From the NCBI GenBank assembly GCA_026018925.1, contig JAKSZU010000005.1, forward strand, positions 24,678,779 to 24,742,778: a DNA stretch of 64,000 bases, written 5' to 3'. Below the pieces are notes generated by a model. That model was not told the origin of the DNA, searched no databases, and worked only from the letters and a program-made list of their open reading frames with translations. Within the stretch, counting starts at the first letter, position 1. Each line of letters begins with the position of its first letter. Positions 1 through 9,700 of this stretch are shown piece by piece. The position numbers and the translations under genes were made by a program. The stretch comes from Tupaia tana. Lineage: Eukaryota; Chordata; Mammalia; Scandentia; Tupaiidae.

Positions 1-230
1 ATAGGATTTAGAAACTGAAACTTGACCTGACTAAAGTATCGAAAAGTGGGGCCTTTGGAAGGTGATTAGGAGTAAGGTCATCAGGGTAGGGTCCCCATGA
101 TTGACTCCTGGCACACTTGTAAGGAGAGAGACCACAGATGTTCCTGCTGTCTCACCAAGGGACATCTTGAGACTTCACTAACAAGAAGACCCTCATCAGA
201 TGCAGTCCTTTGACCTTAAATTACCCAAGC
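1..230 (+). repeat. MLT1-like LTR fragment (partial)
   Basis: The phrases GGGGCCTTTGGAAGGTGATTAG and a following GTCATCAGGGT / CCATGATT block resemble the middle of MaLR (MLT1/MST-type) LTRs, and the later part (accaagggacatcttgagac) could be its degenerate 3' half. The left end is cut by the window edge. Old and diverged; the exact subfamily is unknown. Confidence 0.4.
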
Positions 231-825
231 ACAGCTATTTTCTATTTTTAACAACAGAATAGAGTAGAACATCACCACAATAGAGTACTCTTCATGGATC
301 TTTTGTTTCAGTCTGTATACCTACATAAGCACATGTACGTATGAACCCTGAGTGGCAATCAATGCAGCTGTGGAGTGTGGTCAAAGGAATGTGAAATCCA
401 CTGATGTGCTCCATCTCCTCCTTTCCAGATGAGGCCCATATGGAATGATCATTCTGCTCTAGCTCACCAGCTGAGTGCCCTGACCCGGAGTGACCTTGTT
501 TAATTTTGTCCTCCTCTCCATCATGGCCTTGGCTATTCAGGGCTACCATCCAAGTCCTGTGAAATCTTATCATCACTGAAAAATTAGACCTCATTGAGTA
601 AATGGCATAAATTATAGTAGGAAATTGGACTATGAGGAATAAAATAGAAGGTGTTTTCCAGTGAATCTTTCATTGACTAGAAAAATTCCCACCTCAGTTT
701 CTGAGGGTTCTAGGTTAATGATACATTTTTATAGCCTCCTAATTGCCACCTTCCAACCCCTTCACCACCTCTTTTCTTTAGTGTTTTGTTTGGTTCCCAT
801 GTCAACTTGAATCTGTCTTAAACAT
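231..825. other. no recognisable feature
   Basis: Ordinary AT-rich intergenic sequence. The small open frames here lack any domain, codon bias or splice context that I can support. Confidence 0.5.
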
Positions 826-1061
826 ATTTTTTAAAGTTTTATTTTTATTTATTTCTTCTAATGAGCGAGAGACACATAAATGAAACAGCACCCCCAACAA
901 GGTCTTGATGTCATGACCCACCCGAAGCTTCAGCCTGGATCATAGGCATTCACGTGCACCTGCATACTCACAGAGGTCTTCAGACTCAAACCCGGAACCT
1001 TTCCATGCAGGTCAGTCTTGTAGAACGTTGCGTTTTACCACTGTGCCACTATCTGGCTCTG
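826..1061 (-). mobile_element. HEAD-B tRNA-derived SINE
   Basis: On the minus strand the head reads AGTGGCACAGTGGTAAAAC, a Pol III A-box-like start, followed by a B-box-like GGTTCCGGGTTT. It ends in the family's GAAGAAATAAATAAAAATAA tail, which appears on the plus strand as T-rich sequence at the left edge. Several CpGs have decayed, so it is an old copy. Confidence 0.7.
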
Positions 1062-1237
1062 AATCTATTTTAGAATTGCCTGGATGGAAGGAAAATTATT
1101 ATTTCTTGGAAGTTTGTGAAGGGGTATCAATGAAGAGGGGTGTGCTACAGGAATTTATGGGATTTTAAAATAGTTTGAGTGATGCATCTTTGAGATCTAG
1201 TGCACCCTGGCTTCATATGGATAGTCTTTTCATTCCT

Positions 1238-1735
1238 GTTAAAGTTTTATTTATGCCTTTCTTTGTTGAGAAAGAGAGAGAAGAGTGCCACTCCCCATAG
1301 GGTCCTCCTACCACCGTCCATACCCACTTTAGCTAGCCCAGATCATGAGCACACATGCAGCCCTGCGTGCTCGTGATCTCAGAATGTGAACAGAGGGGAA
1401 CCAGCAGTTAGTGTAATGGCTATGTCGCTGGACTCCCAGGTAGTCGACCGCGGTTCGCGTCCCGGACCCCGTGCTTGAAACTCACGCTGGGCGCGTGTGC
1501 GTGCGTGCCCAAGATCCCGAGAGGAGAATGGAGGAGAAGGGATTGCGGCGTGGCCATCCCCCCTGGGGGGTGATTTCTGGCTTTCTGTCTCTATGTCTCT
1601 CTCTGTCTGTCTGGCGAGCGCACGCGCCCTATAACGAAAACCTGTCAAAAAAAAAAAAAAAAAAAAAAGAATGTGAACAGAGGACCTCTCCCATGTGAGT
1701 CCAGTTGCATCTCAACTGTATCACCACCTGGCCCC
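1238..1735 (-). mobile_element. HEAD-B SINE, split by a younger SINE
   Basis: The tail and body lie at 1238-1396 and the promoter head at 1684-1735 (minus strand, head near ccacctggcccctt). The gap is filled by a LONG SINE at 1397-1667 flanked by a duplicated 16-bp target. The nesting shows HEAD-B activity predates that LONG insertion. Confidence 0.65.
1397..1667 (+). mobile_element. LONG tRNA SINE, young subfamily, nested
   Basis: A full-length copy starting GGAACCAGCAG, with A box TTAGTGTAATGG, B box GGTTCGCGTCC, the AAGATCCCGAGAGG body, the CT-rich stretch and a 22-nt A-tail. It is flanked by a 16-bp TSD (AGAATGTGAACAGAGG at 1381-1396 and 1668-1683). Many CpGs survive, so it is a recent insertion. 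It sits inside an older HEAD-B SINE. Confidence 0.9.
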
Positions 1736-1814
1736 TTAGTCGAGCTGTTACTGACCACCTGAATGGAGCAGCCTACCTAACTAGTTAATAAATTATGCTA
1801 AGTTTTGACTTTAA

Positions 1815-1912
1815 ATATCAAACAACTGGGTTCACATCCCAGCTCTGCAACAAACTGACTTAATCTTGGGAAAATTCTATTATCTCATTAAGTCTCAATG
1901 GGTCCATCATTC
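1815..1912 (+). repeat. MIR fragment
   Basis: GGGTTCACATCCCAGCTCTG followed by a degenerate 'acttaatcttgggaaa' is the classic MIR order (B-box region, then the 'gtgtgaccttgggcaa' block). It is ancient and ends where the next SINE target starts. Confidence 0.5.
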
Positions 1913-1924
1913 ATTCAACAAAAG

Positions 1925-2198
1925 GTGTGTTTTTGTTGTTGTTGTTGTTGGAGAGGTTTTTGCTATAGGGTGCCTGTGCTTGTCAGAAAGACAAAGAGAC
2001 AGAGAGACAGAAAGTGAGAAATCACCCCTCGGGGGGGATGGCCACACTGCAAACCTTTCTCTTCCATTCTCCTCTTAGGATCTTGGGCACTCATGCACAC
2101 ACGCCCAGTATGAGTTTAAGCCACTGGGTCCAGGACTCAAACCGCAGTCACCTACATGGGAATCTAGAGACGTAGCCATTACGCCATCTGCTGGTCCC
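1925..2198 (-). mobile_element. LONG tRNA SINE
   Basis: Minus-strand copy. The tail appears as a GTT-rich run, followed by GGTTTTTGCTATAGGG, the CT body and a head ending CTGCTGGTCCC at about 2198. A 14-bp TSD (TCATTCAACAAAAG) lies at 1911-1924 and 2199-2212. The B box reads AACCGCAGT-type on this strand and the A box has drifted (ATGGCGTAATGG), so it is of intermediate age. Confidence 0.88.
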
Positions 2199-2212
2199 TC
2201 ATTCAACAAAAG

Positions 2213-2417
2213 TTTTTTAACAGCCTATTATGTGTCAGTGACTGCTTTGCGCTGGAGCAGAGCAAGACAGTGTCTGCACTCACAGTACGCAACATATGCC
2301 CACGAAGAGATTTATTTTACAAATAGCTGCTTAATTAGAACTGTAGTAAACCAACAAGGGAATGTTAATTAAGAAAAAAAATATATATATGCATAGACAC
2401 ACACACACATATATAAA

Positions 2418-2453
<36 letters not shown>

Positions 2454-2760
2454 ATCATAGGGTTATATAGTAAAGGAGTATTGTAGGACTGACCAATAAA
2501 GGAATGTCCTGGGGGGTTATGAGACTATGAGACCTTAACTTGATAAACCTTGGGAAGGCAAGAAAAGTCACTTTGAGGAAGTGATTTTGTTGGGGACACT
2601 TAAAGAAGGAGTGATAGCCAGAAGAAGAGTGGAGGTGGTGGGGGGTGAGGAAGAGCCCTTCAGGCACAGGGCAGCATGTGCAAAGGGCCTCAAGTCACAG
2701 GGTGTTTGGTCCGTGCAAAGAAGGGAGAGACCAAGGCAGAGGATATGAGAGGTTAGGAGA
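2213..2760 (+). repeat. L2-like LINE remnant with microsatellite
   Basis: 'cctattatgtgtcagtgactg', 'ggagcagagcaagacag', and later 'gcagcatgtgcaaagggcc' match the remembered order of L2 3' regions (growing list of size, storage and 'aaaggccctgagg' phrases). It is interrupted by a CA/TA/TG simple repeat at 2378-2451. Confidence 0.45.
2378..2451. repeat. (TA)n(CA)n(TG)n microsatellite
   Basis: Compound dinucleotide run: TA, then CA, then TA, then about 17 TG units ending at 2451. The CA/TG arms can pair with each other. Confidence 0.9.
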
Positions 2761-2784
2761 ACAAGGGACCTCAGGAATTAAAAG

Positions 2785-2861
2785 TATTGGGTCATCAGGA
2801 AAGTCATGGCACATTTTTGCATAGAAAAATACGTCATGGCTTCCCTGATGACCTCACAGTA
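2785..2861. mobile_element. palindromic MITE, family P1
   Basis: Imperfect inverted arms GGTCATCAGGAAAGTCATGG and (reverse complement) GGTCATCAGGGAAGCCATG surround a short TTTTTGCATAGAAAAATACG centre, about 75 bp in all. Related palindromes occur at 3963, 9630 and 43178. The size, hairpin form and flanking TA suggest a mariner-type MITE, which is inference. Confidence 0.6.
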
Positions 2862-2960
2862 AAACCTACCCTGCAGATTTGTTATGAAAATCAAATAAGA
2901 TATCTAATGTACTGAAAGTGTTTAAAACTCAAGAAATTGCTAGCCACTACTAGAAGAGTA
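2862..2960 (+). repeat. possible MIR remnant
   Basis: 'gttatgaaaatcaaataagatatctaatgtactgaaagtg' follows the MIR 3' pattern (gaggattaaatgag ... aaagcactt). Weak and very old. Confidence 0.3.
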
Positions 2961-3706
2961 TTCAGTAATTTATGAACTATAGTTAAAAGTCCTTGTTCTG
3001 CAACAGATCAAGATTTCTGTGACTCGTTTTTCTCCCTTAGAAAACAGCTTCATCATTGGCCACTTAGTTTCTCAGGCCCTGCACCTCACAGACATCCTTC
3101 CTTCTCTTTTTCTCACCAGCAAGCCTATAAGCTCCACTTCCAGCATAACCCACTCTAGTTTATATCACAGTCTTGGGGTGAGTCCTGGGAAACTAAGATG
3201 GAAATTTGTTGTTGTACCTATGAGGGAGCAAAGGAAGCAGGACTGGCCAGAGAGAGGGAGTAAATTGCAGTTTATTGGAATAGAAGCCTCTGCCTATCCC
3301 ATTGGGGCCCTACATGACTCTGGATTGCTCCAAATTGATGTGAGAGGATCAGGACTTTGCACCCCATTTCCCACTGACCAGTCACTGGACCCCCACTGAG
3401 GCAATTCCTACAGAGTGGCTCAGCTGGAAGGGTGAGTGTTGGGACCCAGAGGGCCTCTGTCTGCTCTGAAAGGTAGGTTCTTACGAGGGGTGGCCTGATG
3501 TCTGATACATGTTTATCTCCAGTGTCTAGAATAGTAGGTTCTTAGTGAATATTTGCTCACCAGAAGCCAATTATTAGATTTTTAATTTAACCGATTATTT
3601 CAAGGAGTGAGGTAGAATAGAAGCAGGATATAAAATCTTCATTGAATTATTGATGAAATTTTTAAGAGACAGAATACAAGAGAGGACAAAAAAAAAACAG
3701 ATGATA
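2961..3706. other. no recognisable gene
   Basis: A 126-codon open frame (3019-3399) lacks any recognised domain and looks like chance. The stretch around 3495-3560 (ccagtgtctagaatagtagg ... gaatatttgctca) resembles the far end of an L2 element read in reverse. Confidence 0.45.
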
Positions 3707-3950
3707 GAGACCAGCAAATGGTGTAATGGTTACATCATTGGACTCCCACGTAGTTGACCGTTGTTTGAGTCCCGGAACTGGCAACTTAAAACTCATGCTG
3801 GGCATGTGTACATGTGTGCCCAAGATCCTGAGAAGAGAATGAAAGAGAAAGGACTGCAGTGTGACCATTCCCCTTGGAGGGTGAATTCTCGCTTTCTGTC
3901 TCTCTGGCAAGTGCACATACCCTATGGCAAAAATCTCTCTAAAAAGAGGA
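3707..3950 (+). mobile_element. LONG tRNA SINE, old copy
   Basis: Head GAGACCAGCAAATGGTGTAATGG, B box GTTTGAGTCCC, body 'cccaagatcctgagaag' and 3' end CCCTATGGCAAAAATCTCTC. Most CpG positions are TG or CA. No clear TSD. Confidence 0.8.
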
Positions 3951-3962
3951 TATATATTAGAG

Positions 3963-4018
3963 TGTGGGAAAGTCATGACACATTCTTATATAGAAAAATA
4001 CGTTATGACTTTACATAT
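3963..4018. mobile_element. palindromic MITE, family P1
   Basis: Arms GGGAAAGTCATGAC and (reverse complement) AAAGTCATAACG flank TATATAGAAAAATA. The right end runs into a TA repeat. Same family as 2785, 9630 and 43178. Confidence 0.6.
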
Positions 4019-4029
4019 ATATATATATT

Positions 4030-4162
4030 TTTTTTTCCCTTGAGATTTAGAGCATGCACACATATATACCTCACATATATTTTAAGCTGCCAATTCCTGA
4101 ACTCCAACCAGAGTCAGCCACGTGGCATCCAGTGCCTTAACCACCACACTAGTTGCTGACCC
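4030..4162 (-). mobile_element. tRNA SINE fragment, SHORT/old head
   Basis: On the minus strand it begins GGGTCAGCAACTAGTGTGG with an A-box-like TAGTGTGGTGGTTAAGG and GGTTGGAGTTCAGG in the B-box position. Its far end merges into T-rich and TA sequence. Old. Confidence 0.55.
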
Positions 4163-5022
4163 AGAAGACATATTAAGGACATTTATATAGTTTTTATGAC
4201 TCTTGAAGATATCATGTAAGGGATTATAGAGTTACCTTAAAACAGTGATGAAACAGTGGGTTCCAGCCATACTGATTCAGATTCTGTTTGGTTGGGGTAC
4301 AAACTGGGCATTGGGATTTTTAAAGTCTCCCAGGTTATTCTATGTGTGGCCAAGGTTGAGAAGAACCACAGCTGTAAAAAGTGAAAAGGTGTGACAATTG
4401 AATTTGACTTGGCAGATACGTATCTGGTAAATAGGGTTGAGTATTGGGAAGTATTGTTCCTCGGTTTGTGGAAATAGTAGATACAGATGCAGTACCAATA
4501 GGGCTAAGAAAAAAAAAATATATATGTATGTATGTATATCAGCACAAATAGGGCTAAGAAGTTAGGGAATACATACATTTGAAATAAATTTGATCTTCAT
4601 GGAATTTAGCAATTTGTCAACAGCTGTGAGCCAAGTTCCCTGGTCCATTTGACATGGTGTCTGCTTTTATTTATCAACAAGATAGTGGAGAAAAAAATGT
4701 CCAAATAGAACCAGTTGCACCTGGTTTCTATAAATGTTGTTGTGTCCTAGTTTTCTCAAAGCTGAGACTCATTTAGTTCCCCTTTTCAAGACATTACTGC
4801 TGGAAATTCAAAATGTTCACACACCAAAACAAATCGGACAAGACCATATTGAGATTTTCTTAGCCAATGGAATTAAGTCCATATTTTTCTCTTACTTAGG
4901 TGTATGTTAATACCTTATTCTATTACTTTTGGCTTATGTTAGTACTTGAAACAGAAAGCATTTCTGCAAAACAGTTACCCTGTTAGTATTAGCAATTCTT
5001 TTTTTAAAGCTATTATTGGGGT
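4163..5022. other. no recognisable feature
   Basis: AT-rich intergenic DNA with a small TATG run near 4520-4540. Nothing gene-like is seen. Confidence 0.5.
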
Positions 5023-5276
5023 AGGACCAGCAGATGGCATTAACGATTACATTGCTGGACTCCTGCATAGTTGACAGTGGTTTGAGTCCTGGATCCAGTG
5101 ACTTAAAACTCATGCCAGGTGCGTGTGTGTGCATGACCAAAATCCTGAGAGGAAAATGGAGGAAAAGGGACTGAGGCATGGCCATCCCCCTGGGGGGTTA
5201 TTTCTTGCTTTCTGTCTCTCTGCCCCTCTAGGGAGCACTCAGGCCCTATAACAAAAATCGCTCACTTGAAAAAAAG
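5023..5276 (+). mobile_element. LONG tRNA SINE
   Basis: Head GGACCAGCAGATGGCATTAACG, B box GGTTTGAGTCC, body 'aaaatcctgagaggaaaatgg', 3' end CCCTATAACAAAAATCGCTC and a short A-tail. It lies directly against an L1 fragment, whose 5' neighbour sequence (ttactattg / ctattattg) may be a decayed TSD. Confidence 0.8.
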
Positions 5277-5645
5277 TTACTATTGTGGCAAAATATACAT
5301 AACATAAAATTTGCCACTTGAACGATTTTTAAGGAAGCAACTTAGTGGTAGAAGGATAGTCACATTGTTGTGCAACTGTGACCACCATCCAAAACCCTTC
5401 TATCAGCCCAAACAAGAACTCTGTATTCATGAAACGACTTCCTACTCCCTCTCTCCCAAACCCTGGCAACCACCATCTTACTTTTTTCTCTAAGTAACTC
5501 ATCCTACTTTTTTCTCTAAGTAACTCTAAGTAACGAATCATCCAGTATTTGTACTTTTGTGACTGGCTTATCCCCTGGAGCACAATGTTCTCAAGGTTTG
5601 TACATGTTGTAAATGTATCAAAATTCTTTCCTTCTTTTTTTTTCT
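5277..5645 (-). mobile_element. L1M 3' end fragment
   Basis: Read on the minus strand it matches the end of old mammalian L1s. On the plus strand it shows 'ggatagtcacattgttgtgc', 'accaccatccaaaaccc' and 'gtgactggcttat'. It contains a small local duplication (taagtaactc) near 5490-5535. Degenerate and non-coding. Confidence 0.6.
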
Positions 5646-5935
5646 TGTTGCAGTAGCCTTTTAGTTTTTACTCTAAGTTGTTAAATACTCATAACATTTA
5701 CCATCTTAACCATTTTGCATGGTTCTGTAGCATTTAGTGTATTCATTTTGCTGTGCAACCATCAACACTATCCATCTCCAGAGCTCTTTTTATCTTACAA
5801 AATTGAAACTCTGTGCCCATTGACCACTAACTACTCCCTCCTCCCTCTCCCACCATGCCTGCAAGCACTGTTCTACCTCTATCTCTGCCAACTTGACTAG
5901 GTACTTCATATAAGTGGGATCATACACTACATTTA

Positions 5936-6137
5936 TGTCCCATGTAACACTGCTTTAGTCACTGAAGAACTGCATTTACAACAGTGGTCCCATAAGAATA
6001 CATCATATGTTCTACATGTGTAATAGGCTAGGTCTGTGTAAAAATGCTCTTTGATGTTCATCTAACAACAAAATCACCTACTAGCACCCCTCTCAGAAAA
6101 TATCCCTGTTATTAAGTGATATATAACTGTATCTGTC
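5936..6137. mobile_element. TcMar-Tigger-like element, nested in L1
   Basis: 'gcatttacaacagtggtccc', 'taataggctaggtctgtg', 'gatgttcatctaacaac' and 'aaaatcacctactagcacc ... gttattaagtgatatataactgta' follow the remembered order of a non-autonomous Tigger-type family whose end reads CAGTCATGYRTCRCTTAAC. The subfamily name is not certain. A second copy lies at 42491-42985. Confidence 0.55.
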
Positions 6138-6236
6138 TTTTTGTGATTGGCTTATTTCACTTGGCTTAATATCCTCAAGTTTCACTCATGCTGGAGCATG
6201 TGCCAGAATTTCCTTCCTTTTAAAACTAAATAATAT

Positions 6237-6377
6237 GGGGGGGTTGTCTTGAAAAAAATTCATGGAAATGCATATTAAGAAAGAACTAGATATAGATTTC
6301 AAATTATTCTGTATAAAAATAAACTTGTATTTTAATCCCATTTTCCATGAACTTTCCCAAATCCCTCAGATTCCACT
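6237..6377. mobile_element. mariner-like MITE, family P2, nested in L1
   Basis: It starts GGGGGTTGTCTTGAAAAAAA then TTCATGGAAATGC, has AATAAACTTGTATTTTAATCC in the middle, and ends CATTTTCCATGAACTTTCCC. The ends are inverted (TTCATGGAAA / TTTCCATGAA). Other copies are at 31795, 40251 and 63840. A TA-target mariner origin is inferred. Confidence 0.6.
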
Positions 6378-6477
6378 GTATGCATTTACTTCATTTTGTT
6401 TTTCCATCCACCCAGCTACAGAGATACCTGGGTTGCTTTCAGTTTGGGGCTATTGTGAATGACATTGCTATGAACAT

Positions 6478-6861
6478 GGCTGTGCAAATAACATTAGTAA
6501 TTCTTGAGCGAATTGCATGAGACATGGAGCAGTGACCCACAGCCGAGGCCACCCCAGAGACACGAATCAGCATATGCCGGTGGGTAAAACAACTTCATGT
6601 TTCTTCTTGAAACATCTGACTACACTCTGCTGGACTGTGTTTTGAAGATTTTTTTTTTCCTGGCATAAACAGTTGTATGTAACTCCGGGCTACTTCAGAA
6701 AGTCATCTGTAACCAGAAAGCATTTCTCATCGAGTCTTTTAAGATTGGTTGCTTAGGAACCATTTGATGTCCTCATTGATTTAACCAATGAAAAAAGAAT
6801 GACAAATTGCTCATTGCCTGAAATTCCTTTTTAGTATTGGTTTATCAAACACTAGAGGCCC

Positions 6862-6893
<32 letters not shown>

Positions 6894-7705
6894 GGTAGGT
6901 TGCTCAGGTCATAGAATCTGCAAGGCTATGTTAGACACAAACCTGTTCGAAGACATCTAAAATCCAAATGTAGACCACTTTTCTCTGTGGGGGGTTGCAG
7001 ACGATCATGTAGATGAAATCTACATGACTTCAGAGTAAAGATTAATTTGACATTTATATCTGAAGTATTTAAGAATGATACATTTGGGGAAGAACAAGAA
7101 AAAGGCTCTAATGTCAGCTAATAGCGTGAACAAAGGAAAGACGATACATGCAGAAGGAAGAAAGAATATGTACTAATTGATTTGCACGGGGTAAGTGATT
7201 TAAAGAAATTGGGAATATGCACACACAATCCATATGTACAATTCCAATATTTAAAACTGGGAGATTTTATTTGTTTTTGGGTTTTTTGTTTTGCTTTGTT
7301 TTTCTTATTTGGTGGCAAAACCAGACCCCAAATCACGTGAGGCAAATTAGGATCTTAATTCATTATGCTTAGGTTGAATTCATACCTCCTATACAGAATG
7401 GTAATAAGTTTAATTATAGAGTACTATCTTAGACTGTATTGAAGGGAAGGGTACATAAAATACGATATTTGTACTACATTACCTTCCTGAGATCTGAAAT
7501 TTCTAAAATCTGTAACACATCTGGCTTCAAAGGTTTCAAATAAGGGATTGTAGATCTGCTCAGTATACCTAGGAGGCAGAGAAAAATAGCTATCAAAAAT
7601 GATAGTGAAGGAGGATTTCCTAGTCAAGGAGGAAATCTGATTGCTTTTGGCATGCTGTTTTATCTGTATCATTCTTTCTTTGGGAAATGAAATAACCCAG
7701 TGATA
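6478..7705. other. no gene; poly(T) run at 6866-6893
   Basis: Contains a 28-nt T run (6866-6893) with no SINE or polyadenylation signal next to it. A 108-codon minus-strand open frame at 7424-7750 has no recognised domain. No further repeat identified. Confidence 0.45.
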
Positions 7706-7778
7706 ATTAGGTAAGCTTCTGCACTTGTTTTCTGGGTGAAAAGCATTCAAATGTGTGTTATTTTCCTATGGCACTGAA
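7706..7778 (+). repeat. 73-bp direct repeat, copy 1
   Basis: ATTAGGTAAGCTTCTGCACT at the left end through CCTATGGCACTGAA at the right. It matches 9559-9631 at 72 of 73 positions (the difference is A versus C in AAGC[A/C]TTC). Not a SINE or LINE I recognise. Confidence 0.9.
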
Positions 7779-8059
7779 TTCAAAGCAAAAGTGTTGGGCA
7801 GAGTGAGTTATATATGAAACTGAGCTGGACTAAGAGTTCTGCAAGTGACTAACATGGACAAAGTGTGGTCCTCCAACCACACCACACCACATATCTGTGT
7901 ATATGAGTACCATGTGCTGATGACTCAAGGTCAGGCAAGTCCTTCCCTTCTAGGAGGGTGGAGTTGGAGGATGGGAGGGAGAAAGGAAGGCAGTGAACGT
8001 GTGTTGATCTTCTGGGAAGAACAAAAGAGTGATGAAGACCAATATATAAAAGGCAAGAA

Positions 8060-8062
<3 letters not shown>
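7779..8062. other. no recognisable feature
   Basis: Intergenic, with a (CAC)-like ACCACACCACACC patch near 7875. No gene evidence. Confidence 0.4.

Positions 8063-8095
<33 letters not shown>
8063..8095. repeat. (TG)n microsatellite
   Basis: About 16 uninterrupted TG units. Confidence 0.9.
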
Positions 8096-8098
<3 letters not shown>

Positions 8099-8176
8099 AA
8101 GCAGTCAGCAATCTAAATAAAACTATGATTGCCCTCTATAGGCTTCACACAGAGTCATTTTGTTTCAGACCAGCTT

Positions 8177-8408
8177 TTCTAAAAATGTATTTCTTCTGAG
8201 AGGGAAGGACAGAAAGAGAGGGAGAGAAAGAAAACACTCAACAGGGTCTTGATGCCCTAATTCTTCTTCAGCTTGCAGTCAGTCCTGGATCTCAGACTTA
8301 TGCGTGGCTAGCATACTCAGGGAGGTCTCCAGACTTGCACTGGGAACATTCCCAAGAGAGTCTACCTTGCAGTGTCTAGTTTTACAGCAGTGTCACTGTC
8401 TTACTCCA
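8177..8408 (-). mobile_element. HEAD-B tRNA-derived SINE, old
   Basis: The minus-strand order is intact: head near 8408 (GTAAGACAGTGACACTGCTG), 'cctccctgagtatgc', 'aagaccctgttg' and an A-rich tail seen as TTTCTAAAAATGTATTTCTTC. Strongly diverged. Confidence 0.6.
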
Positions 8409-9558
8409 AGACCAATTCTTTACTGTCACCATTAGCCTAAAAAATGAAAAATACAGTGCATCTCTTGTCTCTGAATCTTGGCTAAGATCTCAAAGCTGAG
8501 GGAAAGAAGTGTCAAAAACTCTTTAAATGAAGGTTCTGGACGCATCCATTCAGAAGTTGCTAGAATGAATGTAGGTCAGTGCAGTAACTACTATTTCAGG
8601 CTTGATGAGGAGGTTAGCATTTTACTGAGGTCATGTCTTTAAAAGGAATTCCTAGACACCATGTGCAGAATGGGTCCTACTCCACGGTAAAATAGAAAAA
8701 GTGCTTCACCCACACACTTGAACAAGGTCGGAGGGCACATGAGAGCTCTTCACAGAGAAAGAGATTGCTTATAAGTACCTTGCTTCACTGCTAGATGTTT
8801 GTTGAACTATGGAGACAACTCACAGGTCTGGCACATGCTTACATGTGTGCCTGGGAGTTTGGCTGTGCACACAAAAAGGTAGACTAGTAAGACTGTCTTT
8901 TTCCTGTATCTTTCTGAAAACAGTTCTGGCTAAGGCCAGTGATGGCAGAGTGAAAAGTCAGTGCTTGTGGAAGCAGGTTGACCTTACACACTTAGGTGTC
9001 CTGTGGAGGGAATCACATGCATGTAGTATTGAAGGACCCACTTAAGAGAACTGCCATTGGGACAAGGGGTTTTAGCTTGAAGAGGCTATTGGTGTAGGAA
9101 CTAAGAGGGTGGCCACAGTGGGGTAGCTCAAGAGTGCAGGTCACAAAGGTATCCAAAATGAGAGTGCAAGGATTTGAAAGTCTGGCAACACAGAAGGCAC
9201 CTGCAGATAAAAGGGAACACAAATAGCTCCCAACTGAGAACAAAGGACCGTTTTCCCTCTCATCCCTATACTTTTCCCCCATCCCATTTCAAATGTGGAG
9301 GAGATAGAGATGTGGGAAGGGGCTAAAAGTGGAGCAAGGAAAATAAAAAATCATGTTTTCCCTCATTTTCCTAACAACCAGTCCCCTGAGTTGACGGTTG
9401 GGTTTGAACTGGAAGGACAGAGAAGTTAGATTATTCCTGTTGTTGTTGAATAAGCTGGCTATCAATCTTATTGTCTTTCTTGACAATAAGGGGTACATTG
9501 TGCTTCCTGAATGTGTTGATTTACATTTTTCATCAATTCTGGAAAATTATCTCTTTAC
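8409..9558. other. no recognisable feature
   Basis: About 1.1 kb without an identifiable repeat or gene. Short open frames on both strands lack support. Confidence 0.45.
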
Positions 9559-9631
9559 ATTAGGTAAGCTTCTGCACTTGTTTTCTGGGTGAAAAGCCTT
9601 CAAATGTGTGTTATTTTCCTATGGCACTGAA
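9559..9631 (+). repeat. 73-bp direct repeat, copy 2
   Basis: Near-identical partner of 7706-7778. Its right edge coincides with the left arm of a P1 palindromic MITE, whose outer left end is missing, so the repeat seems joined to or swapped into the MITE. Confidence 0.9.
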
Positions 9632-9700
9632 AGGAAAGTCATGATGTATATTTCTATGTAAAAAAAAGGTCATGACTTTCCCAACAACCCAGTATATTGT
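9630..9700. mobile_element. palindromic MITE, family P1, left end lost
   Basis: Arms AAGGAAAGTCATGATG and (reverse complement) GGGAAAGTCATGACC around TTTCTATGTAAAAAAA. The right outer end CCAACAACCCAGTATA is present, but the matching left outer end is replaced by the 73-bp repeat. Confidence 0.6.

Larger units (their letters stand above)
5646..6475 (-). mobile_element. second L1M 3' end fragment, twice interrupted
   Basis: It repeats the same L1 segment as 5277-5645 ('gctgtgcaaccatcaacac', 'ccatctccagagctc') and continues through 'ataagtgggatcatac', 'gtgattggcttatttcac' and 'gctattgtgaatgacattgc'. It is interrupted by a Tigger-like element at 5936-6137 and a mariner-like MITE at 6237-6377. 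Continuity on either side shows both are later insertions. Confidence 0.6.

Noticed and set aside
3019-3399. 126-codon frame as a possible gene
   Set aside because: No domain, poor start context and no similarity I can name.
6866-6893. T28 run as the tail of a minus-strand processed pseudogene
   Set aside because: No AATAAA upstream on the minus strand, no target duplication and no recognisable transcript next to it.
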